NCBI GenBank assembly: GCA_016712465.1
Contig: JADJQZ010000001.1
Location: forward strand, 1,240,001 to 1,304,000
Source of the DNA: Candidatus Obscuribacter sp.
GTDB lineage: Bacteria; Cyanobacteriota; Vampirovibrionia; Obscuribacterales; Obscuribacteraceae
Length of the DNA: 64,000 bases
Reading direction: 5' to 3'
Position numbers and translations under genes: made by a program. The notes under the pieces are model-generated. The model searched no databases, was not told the origin of the DNA, and was given only the letters and a program-made list of their open reading frames with translations. Below, one piece after another: positions 10,016 through 17,796 of this stretch (positions are counted from its first letter, which is position 1; every line of letters begins with the position of its first letter).

Positions 10016-11504
10016 TGTTCCTCCTTGGAAAGATTGTCGTAAGTAGCCAGCGAGTGCGGCAAAACAACGAGATCAGTAACCCTTTTGTCGTCCGGTAAAT
10101 CAATCGCAAATGGCGATAGCAACCCCTTTTGCCTCCTCCTCCTCTCAAGTACGTTGGCAACATCTGCAGAGTGGCAAGCTCCAGAAGTCACCACTTCCTT
10201 GATCGATTCCTCCACTTCTGCCGGACCATATAAGTCCAACAGTCTCAGCAATTTGCTCGTCAGCGAACCGATTGAATAACCCCGCTCCGCAGCCATACGG
10301 AACATCTCTCTTGCAGTTGGTGCCGAGCAAAATAGTCGATTCATGCCGCTGCCCTTCTTTGCCTTTTTCTTCTCTTCGACCAGCCTCGAAATGTGCTCGG
10401 TAGTCTCAATCTGACGCCTCTTTTCAAAGCATCGCTTGTGCTTCGCTACCTCCTTCAATCCGTCCAAGATACGCACCCAATCGCTGTCCGCATGCACCGT
10501 GAGCTGCTTCTGCACGTATTCATGAGGTACTGAATAATCGTTCATGTCATACCTGACATACGGTGCCTTGCCAACCGATACAACCGTGCTCTCAAATACT
10601 GCATACGGATTGTCCGGCAACGGCATCAAACTCCCTTGCTCTTGCTTAAATGCCTCTGCTACAGTCATCGTTCGGTCCCTCTGAACACGGTCTGGTGCCT
10701 GCTACTTCTCGGCACCAGACTATCGCCTGATTGTTCAGGTCCTCCAGACCATCCCACTTCCGCGCAGCAAAGAACGAATGCCTGATGTACTGTATCGCCC
10801 TCTCGACTCGCCCCTTTTTGATTGCCCCTGGCGATAGCTACTGGCTTCGGGGCATATCGGTAATACGCTGCAAAGTCCAGCAGCCGCGGATTGAATCGGA
10901 TGGCATCGCCACTCCTCTCCAAAACGGCCGATTTCAAATTGTCGTACTTGACCTGCCTCGGCACACCTCCCCAACTGCAAAAGGCGTCTACGTGCCCCTG
11001 TAGAAAGTTCGCCGTGGACATGCCTGTGTAGAACTTCAGAAACACCTGCCGTGACCAGGACAACACAATGACGAAAGCGTACAGCTGCCGCTCGGCATTA
11101 CCGATTTTCACTTTCCCGAAGCACGCCCAGTCAACCTGAGCCTCCTCTCCCTTAATCGTACTCAGCCTGAGATACGCTTCAGCTGCCGGTTTTGGTCGAT
11201 GCCTGGCTAGCATGTCTCGAAAGTGGTCGATGCCTCCAGGATACCCTCTCTCTTTCACCATTGCATACAGCCGCGATCCCGTCAGTCTCGGATACTTCTG
11301 CAGCACAGAACGGATGTACGGCAAATACGGGTCAATCAACGAACGCCTGATCCTGACCCGCTCAACGCTAATTCCATTTCTGGTTAATACCCGATCAACT
11401 ACACCGTGATGAATCTGTAGCTGCCTGGCGATGGTGCCTCTTTTCCACTTCTCTGCGTAAAACAAGCGCAGGATCTCTGATTCTACTTCTTTTGAAACGC
11501 CCAC
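10012..11504 (-). pseudogene. istA: istA-like DDE transposase, frameshifted remnant
   Basis: A transposase of the IS21 type. The start is GTG at 11504, with AGGAGGT 4 bp upstream; the longer frame to 11570 is unlikely. The N-terminal HTH region is followed by the DDE core: QVDWACFG and KYDNLKSAV supply two Asp residues. At an A5G4 run near 10807 the frame shifts. The continuation carrying the Arg/Glu part (GRVERAIQYI) and the WDGLEDL segment is in another frame, and the C-terminal part (from about 10685, TVAEAFKQEQ) in a third. Two frame changes therefore inactivate it. The homopolymer site could also be a sequencing indel. Confidence 0.8.
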
Positions 11505-11942
11505 TGTTACCTCCTGTTGTTCTTCCCAGGCGACATCGCCCGATGAAGTCTTGGCGTGCGAACGGCCCACAAAGACGGCCGCAACCGCTGCAGCGAATTA
11601 ACACTGCATCTTCAGCCGGCTCAAATTTTGTGATTTCCGTAGAGACCACTTCCTCGGTCTCTGGACAAACAATGTCATCCTGACAAGCCAGAAGGGAACC
11701 ATGATGCGTCACTTCTTCTTTGCACCGCCTCTTGTATTCTGCCTGCCGGCGGCTGTGATTTAGCGCACCCCTAAAGCTGCGCTGGTAACGCCGCCCGCCT
11801 CAGCCTGTCCCTGTCGGCGGTTTAATTTCGCGCAATCCTGGCTGCAATATCGGTTACCCCGGTCACAGCTCCTGCAAAGCCTTACCTGTTCCCGGCATCG
11901 GGCGCAGTTGAACAGTCGAAAGGAATCTTGCTCATCGTCCAC
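11395..11942 (-). pseudogene. Cys-rich accessory protein of the IS21 remnant, frameshifted
   Basis: The first frame (11942 to about 11800) encodes a compact zinc-binding-like region: C-x2-C, C-x2-C and YCSQDC. Near 11795, in a GC-rich run, the frame changes. The other frame continues with RRYQRSFRG and HHGSLLACQ and ends with CSGCGRLCG. From memory, proteins of this layout (Cys cluster, Arg-rich middle, then a THxGS segment) are often found just upstream of istA in IS21-type elements. A role in DNA binding or regulation of transposition is inference. It overlaps the start of istA. Confidence 0.6.
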
Positions 11943-12020
11943 TCAATGAGCAAAAAGGCCTGGACAGGACTCAATTCTTGTAGGAAACTCTCTCCTTCAT
12001 CGTCCAATAGATGAATCCAG

Positions 12021-12055
12021 GGGTTCAAGTTGCCGCTTGAACCCTTGACCTTTTT
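12021..12055 (+). terminator. Terminator-like hairpin near the right end of the IS remnant
   Basis: GGGTTCAAG (12021-12029) pairs perfectly with CTTGAACCC (12036-12044), 6-nt loop, and a T5 run follows at about 12051-12055. In the plus direction it has the form of an intrinsic terminator. It lies between the IS end and the accessory gene. Confidence 0.5.
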
Positions 12056-12130
12056 GCTAATTCCTAATTTCTCAAATCAACCCGAGAGGAACAATTGCTC
12101 GCGGTCGATATATTTCCGATATGCGTGGCG

Positions 12131-12172
12131 AAACGCCGTCAATAAATACGCGCTTCTAAAACGCCGTCAACA
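12131..12172. repeat. Right-end repeats of the IS21-type remnant
   Basis: Two direct copies of AAACGCCGTCAA with 28-bp period, the outer one ending in CA at 12172. IS21-family elements carry such repeated transposase-binding sites at their termini. No counterpart was found at the other end. Confidence 0.65.
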
Positions 12173-12355
12173 TTCCAACCCGCTTAGCTCGAGAGCCGGA
12201 AGATATTGGCAGGCGCTGTTCGATTTCTGGTTTGTTTCCTTTTGAATCCGGGCACCACTCTCATTTTCTAGTGCCTCGTTGGCAAGTTTGTCACAGGCTT
12301 CGGAGCGTTTGCCGGTCTTGTTCTCAGGTTCCTTTTTTATTTCCGGGCTGTCCAT
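12173..12355 (-). pseudogene. N-terminal stub of the IS-interrupted scaffold/GGDEF gene
   Basis: An ATG at 12355 opens a charged, helical reading frame of about 61 residues that runs straight into the IS terminus and stops at its TGTTGA end. Its composition (Glu/Lys/Asn-rich, MDSPEIKKEP start) resembles the N-terminus of the trypsin-like scaffold (MTTEPEEFEN start), and it lies in the same orientation as the truncated gene at 6201-8969. I infer the two are parts of one gene. About 40 residues expected from the paralog are unaccounted for, in keeping with a deletion at the left junction. No clear ribosome-binding site and no palindromic box is visible upstream; 12356-12615 otherwise holds nothing I can assign. 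Confidence 0.45.
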
Positions 12356-12615
12356 AGGTGGTTTACCGTGGCGTAGAAAATGAGAAAGGCAAGTATTGGC
12401 CGTCTAATTGCAGGCGGCTTGGAAAATACTTTGATAGATGCGGAAAGGATGGTAATGGCCTCGAGGGGGCGTTTATGAGATCGAGGCTAGACTAGCTTAG
12501 AGTGTGTCTATGGCAGGACTATGTCAGGATTATGGCAGAGGCATAACAGGGATGCAGAAGCGCATGCTTTACGTCCTTGCATCGTGCAATGCAGCCTCAT
12601 TATTGATAGTTGCTG

Positions 12616-13421
12616 TTAGTGCCCGAGATAGTTTCGATGGGCGAAGATGGAAAGAAAGTTTTGAGAGCGCTGTGCTTCCGGACGTATGAGTAGATAGGCG
12701 GAGTCTTCCAGATAGGTGCTGCGGGGTTTGTGGACACCGGTCATTTCACCAAGTGATCTTGCCTGGGGATTTACCTCGAAGGTTTTTAAGTGTAGATCGC
12801 TGATTTTCGTCAGTGGATTGAGAAAGAATTCTCCGCGTTCATCTAGACCCATCCTGAGCCAGATATCGGGGGTAGTTTTAGCATCAACCGGATCCAATTT
12901 GTGTGTGAAGCCGTATTCATCTGGAGATGCCTTTGCCGACAGCGGCTTCCCCCGGTTGTAGATCGGCTTTAATAAATTGAGGCTGTGTGTAGCCTTTCTT
13001 GATTCAGCTTCTGAAGTCAGTCGGCTAGTTTGCTCACCGGCTTTGCCTTCTCTGTAGTTCGATCTAAGTTGAGTGTAGGTTGGAATCCGGATGCCAGCTG
13101 TCCGTCTTTGCTTGCCAGTCTTAGGGAGAAAGCGGTTTTGGTGTTTGCGGTTAGTACATTTGGTGCCGAATGTACTAATTTTAGAGGCGCTGGTGCTTTC
13201 GCTGTCACTTCGGCTTCCTCAATCAGCAATCGGGGTAGGACTTTGCCTCGAGAAAATATGGCAAGGGCCGCCATAGAGGCTGCTGCCAGACCGGTTTCAA
13301 GGGGATGTGACTTAATGCTTTGCCAGCATTCTTCTTTCATGCTCCCTTTTGGTTTGTCCGTCGTCTCGTTTTCTAAATTGTCACGTGGTTTTGTATTTTC
13401 TACATTTATATGTTCTTCCAA
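12616..13421 (-). pseudogene. Frameshifted gene of unknown function
   Basis: The first part starts at TTG 13421, behind a purine-rich AAGGAAAAGGAA, and runs to a TGA at 13017: an acidic N-terminus, then a WQS-x-K segment and a short hydrophobic Ala-rich stretch. Just before the TGA another frame is open and continues without a stop to 12616 (about 135 further residues, including KPIYNRGKPLSAK and DERGEFFLNPL). Both parts have similar composition and codon use, so a one-base frame change near 13020-13030 best explains the picture. The SMxExxWQSxK motif faintly resembles SLMQEFWQSFK in the protein at 54987-56060. No function can be given. Confidence 0.5.
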
Positions 13422-13571
13422 TTCCTTTTCCTTTATTGATATTCGAAATACAGTCGCCTATTTGGCGCAGCAGGGTAGAAACGTTCTGTTTGCTACTTTA
13501 GTTGGTGACAGTGTTTTTGGCTTGTGTCGGAAGTCACAGTCTGCTCGGCTTGCTTTTCGGGACGCCTGGCT

Positions 13572-13585
13572 GTGACTTTTGTCAT
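13572..13585. promoter_or_regulatory. Palindromic box 4 (GTGAC-TTTT-GTCAT)
   Basis: Copy of the recurrent element in a divergent intergenic region: 103 bp before the ATG at 13689 (plus) and 150 bp before the start at 13421 (minus). The spacing to the plus-strand gene fits the other copies better. Confidence 0.55.
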
Positions 13586-13688
13586 GGTTAGATTTGGACT
13601 TGGGACACGTTTGCATTGCGGGGCGGACCTCTAGCATGAAGTGCGTGCGGTGCCCCATCGTTCATTAGTAAATTGGAAGGCCAGAGCC

Positions 13689-15434
13689 ATGCCTGAAATT
13701 GCAGTACATAAGGAAGTTTCGTCACCCGCGGCAGCCGAGCGGGAACTGAATAGTATAGATGTGAATTCCCTTTTCAAAGGCGTTGAGAAGGGCGCTGTAG
13801 CAAGTGGTGCCGTCAGTGATACCGTGCATGGCGAAAAGGTGTTACCCAGCTTACAGATAACCGGCCTGGCCGATGATCAGCCAAAGTCTTCAGTGGCTGC
13901 GGCGGTGGTAACTCGCGAGGCTGGTTCAGCAACTGCGGAACCGGCGGGTTCCGGTAGCAGTTCACGTGGTAGTGTTGGCGATTTCGCCGGCGGCAAACAG
14001 ATTTTCGCTGGTACGGAAGGCGCGTCTGAATCAGTTCCTTATTACTCGGACAATGAATCCTTTAATTGGAATAACTTCAGGCGGAAGGACGGTGTCGATC
14101 CCAAGGAGATTCCGGTATTGCCGGATGGACCAGGCTTCTGGGAGCGGATTAAACCCAAGCCGGAGCCAGCGCCGGAGCCCAAGCCGGAGCCAGCGCCGGA
14201 GCCCAAGCCGGAGCCAGCGCCGGAGCCCAAGCCGGAGCCAGCGCCGGAGCCCAAGCCGGAGCCAGCGCCGGAGCCTAAGCCGGAACCCAAGCCAGAGCCA
14301 GCGCCGGAGCCCAAGCCAGAGCCCAAACCGGAACCTAAGCCGGAGCCAGCGCCGGAGCCCAAACCGGAACCCAAGCCGGAACCAGCGCCGGAACCGTTGG
14401 AGCCGCCCAGACCGGAGCCGGAAGAACCTCCCAAACCAGGTGAGGGCTCTGTGGAACAGGCGCGCCAGGAACTGGAGCGGTCTTCGGCACAGATAGAAGA
14501 TCCTGCTGCCAGGCAGAGATTTGTGCAGGACTGTGCCGACTTTGAGAAAAGAGCTAAAGAAGAAGGGCTTCCCGTGGAGGAAGTCGTTAAGACCATGGAG
14601 GCTACCACCCGGCTACTCAATAGTGAGACCGGGGCCGTGCCTGAAGCGGAAAGAATCAATGCCGCGCAGGGAATCATGCGTCATGCTGCTCATCCGGAAT
14701 CTATAGATCAGGGTGCGCATGGTACTTGCAATGTGGCCACAATTGAGAACATGGCGTTCACCGATAGACCTGGTGAAGCCGCATCTATGATTTCGGAAGT
14801 AGCATTGACCGGAAAGTGGACGGCGCCGGATGGAAAGCAGATTAAGATTGACGCGCAATCTCTAATTCCCGGCGCCGAGGAGCGCACTTTTCCGCCTCAA
14901 GATGGCGCTCGCAGCTTCGCTTCGCAACTTTACCAGGTGACTGCTCTCAATGACCTTGGACAGCGCGAGAATCCGCCGCTTTGCTTTTCGCAGCGGCGCC
15001 CGGCCAGCCGGTCTGATACCGGTGAATACTGGACCGATTCTTCGGGGCGGATTTTAGAGCCTTTCGGCGGATTGACTGTGGGAGAAATTGCCGATGAAGC
15101 TGAAAGACTTTTGCCCGGTGATAACACGGTGGTGATGCTTGATGCTAATGCCAACTGGCAGGACGGCAGTATCATCGCTTTTAACAACGAGAAGGATTTG
15201 ACCAATAAGTTGTTGGAGCTTAAGGAAAACAACGACTTGCCGATAATTCTTGCGGTTAATGGCTCAGACCCCGTGTTTGGAGGTGGCAGTCCCAACAATG
15301 GCATTAATCATGTGATATGCATCAGCGATATTGATACTTCGACGAATCCGCCGCGGGTTCAGATCGACAATCAGTGGGGCAGCCGTAATGACGGCTGGAT
15401 GAGTGTTTCGGATCTCTATAATGGTTGTTCTTAG
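13689..15434 (+). CDS. Cysteine-peptidase-domain protein with Pro/Glu/Lys/Ala repeat linker
   Basis: A protein of 581 residues from the ATG at 13689, preceded by GGAAGG; an in-frame GTG at 13641 has no such signal. Layout: polar N-terminus (about 1-150), PEPKPEPA-type repeat linker (about 155-240), helical segment, then the C-terminal domain (about 330-581). That domain keeps a papain-like order of residues: Cys in QGAHGTCN, His in INHVICIS, Asn in DNQWGS. It is clearly homologous to the C-terminus of the giant at 56644-64000 (IDQG/VDQG, TCNV, NQWGS). Catalysis is inferred from the motif order. The rigid linker suggests the domain is held away from an anchor. The partner gene at 15447 follows after 12 bp. 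No signal peptide is seen. Confidence 0.75.
   Translation: MPEIAVHKEVSSPAAAERELNSIDVNSLFKGVEKGAVASGAVSDTVHGEKVLPSLQITGLADDQPKSSVAAAVVTREAGSATAEPAGSGSSSRGSVGDFAGGKQIFAGTEGASESVPYYSDNESFNWNNFRRKDGVDPKEIPVLPDGPGFWERIKPKPEPAPEPKPEPAPEPKPEPAPEPKPEPAPEPKPEPAPEPKPEPKPEPAPEPKPEPKPEPKPEPAPEPKPEPKPEPAPEPLEPPRPEPEEPPKPGEGSVEQARQELERSSAQIEDPAARQRFVQDCADFEKRAKEEGLPVEEVVKTMEATTRLLNSETGAVPEAERINAAQGIMRHAAHPESIDQGAHGTCNVATIENMAFTDRPGEAASMISEVALTGKWTAPDGKQIKIDAQSLIPGAEERTFPPQDGARSFASQLYQVTALNDLGQRENPPLCFSQRRPASRSDTGEYWTDSSGRILEPFGGLTVGEIADEAERLLPGDNTVVMLDANANWQDGSIIAFNNEKDLTNKLLELKENNDLPIILAVNGSDPVFGGGSPNNGINHVICISDIDTSTNPPRVQIDNQWGSRNDGWMSVSDLYNGCS
14154..14395 (+). repeat. Tandem repeat encoding PEPKPEPA units
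   Basis: About 240 bp of near-exact 24-bp units (AAGCCGGAGCCAGCGCCGGA type) with 12- and 18-bp variants, inside the peptidase gene. It encodes an extended Pro-rich linker. Copy number is likely to vary between strains through slippage. Confidence 0.9.
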
Positions 15435-15446
15435 GGGAAATGTTCT

Positions 15447-16163
15447 ATGCCTGAATTATATGTACAAGCTGATCTGGAGTTGAAGAGTTTCCGGGGAGAG
15501 GGAGATCTTCCTGCTAATCATGAGCGACTGAATTCTCTTGATGTTTTGGCAAAAGGGGGGATGGAGTTGACCGGCAATTCCTCGCCAAAAGAGGGTTTCC
15601 TAAAGCTTGCGCCGCCGCCCGACTGGGTTAGGGCGCCGCTCAGTTACAGCGGGGAGCCCCGGAGTTCTCTGGAAGCCTATTGCGCACCTGCTAACGCTGA
15701 CGTGACCCTGAATTTCTACGATCGTGGTCATGATCTTAGCCCTGCAGGCAGGAAAAGCTTTCAGGAGATCCTGGAGCGCAAAGGTAGTAGCGAAAAGGCG
15801 CAGCCTCTATTACCATCTGAAGTGGCGGCCATGTCTGAGGTTTTTGGTATCAATTCGGTTGGGGACAATCAGTTCAGCAATGGAAATATGGCCGGCGGTG
15901 CTGCCGGACCGGTCTTTCATCTTGATATGGCTTATGCACAAATGGTGCAGGGTCACAGGTCAGTATTCGTGGAGGGTCGTTTCGTCGATGAGAACGGTGC
16001 TCCCCAGAGAGAGTTTGTTGGTGCCTATATAGAAGGTGCAAAGGGGGCCGGTTCCAGGGTGCAGGAGGTTTACCTGGAAGGTTCTTACAGCGACCGAGCC
16101 AAGCCTGATGGATTTCTCTCTCATCGTTCTACCTTCAAGAAAACGCTGGAGGAAGGTCGCTGA
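15447..16163 (+). CDS. Putative partner protein of the cysteine peptidase
   Basis: A 238-residue soluble protein that I cannot assign to a named family. It is homologous to the 172-residue product at 56108-56623: both share an LxxPPxW start block, D-V-x-L-x-F-Y-x-R-G, F-Q-x-I-L, then a VEG strand and G-S-x-VQE. In both loci the gene sits directly after a gene ending in the same cysteine-peptidase domain (12-bp gap here). The pairing suggests a cognate partner such as inhibitor, chaperone or targeting factor; which one is inference. The N-terminal ~45 residues are extra compared with the other copy. Expected to be co-transcribed with the peptidase from the promoter near box 4. Confidence 0.65.
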   Translation: MPELYVQADLELKSFRGEGDLPANHERLNSLDVLAKGGMELTGNSSPKEGFLKLAPPPDWVRAPLSYSGEPRSSLEAYCAPANADVTLNFYDRGHDLSPAGRKSFQEILERKGSSEKAQPLLPSEVAAMSEVFGINSVGDNQFSNGNMAGGAAGPVFHLDMAYAQMVQGHRSVFVEGRFVDENGAPQREFVGAYIEGAKGAGSRVQEVYLEGSYSDRAKPDGFLSHRSTFKKTLEEGR

Positions 16164-16212
16164 GGTTTGAAGCGGCTTTTACCGTGGTTAAGTCTTTTTA
16201 TCGGAGCGGCTT

Positions 16213-17739
16213 TTGCAATTTCAGGCGGTTGGCGCTTCTCACACTTGGGTGGCAGTGTTGTTGAATCTACCAGAGAATCTGTGTCCGAGATGGGCTCTTA
16301 CTTGGGTCTCGGCGGTCATTGTGATTTTGCCTGCGATCTCTTTACCTGCAATTGCCCATCGAGGAGGTGGGAAGGTGCTTCAGAAAGAACCGAGTCGCCC
16401 TGAACTGGAGAAGATTGAGAGGGAGTATCTTAATAGTTTCAATTACGAGCTTTGTACCAGAGGCCTGACGCAGCTTCAGGCAATTCTCAAGCGTAATCAG
16501 AGTGATGGTTACGTACACTTCTTGATTGGTCTTTCGTATCATCGCCGGGCTTATGCACTTGGTAGCAGGTATAAGACGCGATTGAGAGTTAAGCCTGAAT
16601 ATGAACTTGCCTTGCGTGCATATAATCAAGCCTTCAACTGTGGATTTCGCACGGCACAACTGTATTATCATCGGGGTGAAGCGAAGCTGAATCTGGGAAG
16701 ACCCTCAGAGGCGGTTATCGATCTGAGTAAGTCTATTGAGATGGAGCCCGGTCGAGATTGGGTCTGGTCCACAAGAGGCGTAGCCTACGAGGATTTGGGC
16801 GACAGGCGCAGGGCTCGCAGCGATGTCCTCAAGGCTATTGAGCTTAATCCTAACCGTTCCACTAATTATGAGAAACTGGCTTCTCTGAATATTGCTCTTG
16901 GTGCCCTGCCTGCGGCTCGTCGGGCTATGGATAAGGCCATCGCGCTCCAGCCGGAAGTTCCGGATTATAGAGCCTTGCGGGCCCACATTGCTTTTGACAT
17001 GGGTGATAGGAAAACTTGCGAGGAGGATATCGCTAAGGCCCTCGTCAAGGATCCGACCAATGCCGCTGCCCTAAAATTGCGCGGTAAGCTCAACTTGAGG
17101 CAGGATCAGCCGGAGCAGGCTCTTGCCGATATGGTCAGCGCCGATGAGATAAATCGAGATCTGGCTGGTGGGGCAAAGACCATGTTGACGGCGGAAGCGG
17201 CCCGGTCGGCCCTGTCAAAGGCTCTCGCGCAGTATAAGAACATGAGGAATGTACAGACGCCGCAGTATCTGTATGAGATAGGTTGCTTGGAGTGGGGATT
17301 GGCGCTCTGGCCTGAGTGTTGCGGTCATCTGGAGGTTTTGCTCCCGCAGAGCCAAACCGGAGAGTTAAGCGGCGTTCAATTGCATAGCATCGCGCTCACC
17401 TCTCTGGCTCTTTTGTCCCGGGGGCAGGGTCGAGAGGCTAACGAACTTTTGACCAGATTGAAAACTGGTAAAGCAGCAAGGGGCGTCGTTGCCGGTATCG
17501 TAAGTTATTTTTGTGGCAGGAAAAGTCTGGAAGAGTTGGATAGAGTTGCCACCAGTCAGCAAGACAAAAGTCTGGTTAATTTCTATGTGGGGGCCTGGCT
17601 GGCTCGCCACGATCAGGAGAAAGCAGCGAAGGAGCGTCTGAATTGGGTGGTGGAGAAGGGCGACCGGAAACTGGACCAGTATATGCTGGCGGTTATGGAA
17701 TTAGCGAGGTTGAAGGCTTCGAAAGGGGTAAATCATTAG
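16213..17739 (+). CDS. TPR-repeat protein with N-terminal hydrophobic segment
   Basis: A protein of about 500 residues. After a hydrophobic stretch near the N-terminus (WALTWVSAVIVIL), at least six TPR units follow, for example around YYHRGEAKLNLGRPSEAV and WSTRGVAYEDLGD. It is probably membrane-anchored or exported and binds other proteins. The start is unclear: TTG 16213 and GTG 16255 are in frame without a good ribosome-binding site, while a TTG at 16167 in another frame has GGAGGAAGG before it and encodes a signal-like peptide (MKRLLPWLSLFIG) before stopping at 16403. A frame change in the N-terminus is possible. The C-terminus (LNWVVEKGDRKLDQY) matches that of the TPR protein at 20503-22008. 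Confidence 0.7.
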   Translation: MQFQAVGASHTWVAVLLNLPENLCPRWALTWVSAVIVILPAISLPAIAHRGGGKVLQKEPSRPELEKIEREYLNSFNYELCTRGLTQLQAILKRNQSDGYVHFLIGLSYHRRAYALGSRYKTRLRVKPEYELALRAYNQAFNCGFRTAQLYYHRGEAKLNLGRPSEAVIDLSKSIEMEPGRDWVWSTRGVAYEDLGDRRRARSDVLKAIELNPNRSTNYEKLASLNIALGALPAARRAMDKAIALQPEVPDYRALRAHIAFDMGDRKTCEEDIAKALVKDPTNAAALKLRGKLNLRQDQPEQALADMVSADEINRDLAGGAKTMLTAEAARSALSKALAQYKNMRNVQTPQYLYEIGCLEWGLALWPECCGHLEVLLPQSQTGELSGVQLHSIALTSLALLSRGQGREANELLTRLKTGKAARGVVAGIVSYFCGRKSLEELDRVATSQQDKSLVNFYVGAWLARHDQEKAAKERLNWVVEKGDRKLDQYMLAVMELARLKASKGVNH

Positions 17740-17796
17740 TAAGACCAGGCTTTCACTTGTTCAGTTCGTAGAATCGGTCAGATAAAAGTTTCTCGC

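Larger units (their letters stand above)
9229..12172 (-). mobile_element. Decayed IS21-family element (remnant)
   Basis: Holds, in transcription order on the minus strand, a Cys-rich accessory gene, istA and istB, all broken by frame changes. The right end is well defined: two copies of AAACGCCGTCAA, 28 bp apart (12131-12142, 12159-12170), ending in ACA at 12172, which matches the TG...CA termini and repeated end sites of IS21 elements. No matching left end is visible between 8970 and 9229, so the left side was probably deleted. It splits a host gene, with a stub at 12173-12355 and the body at 6201-8969. Confidence 0.75.

Noticed and set aside
12504..12689. Plus-strand 61-codon frame with a hydrophobic stretch
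   Set aside because: No ribosome-binding site, overlaps the end of the frameshifted minus-strand gene and has no supporting context.
14154..14395. Possible CRISPR array
   Set aside because: Tandem units without spacers, in frame with the peptidase gene.
14042..14677. Minus-strand 211-codon Gly/Ser-rich frame opposite the PEPKPEPA repeat
   Set aside because: A mirror frame of the repeat in a true gene; composition is explained by the repeat.
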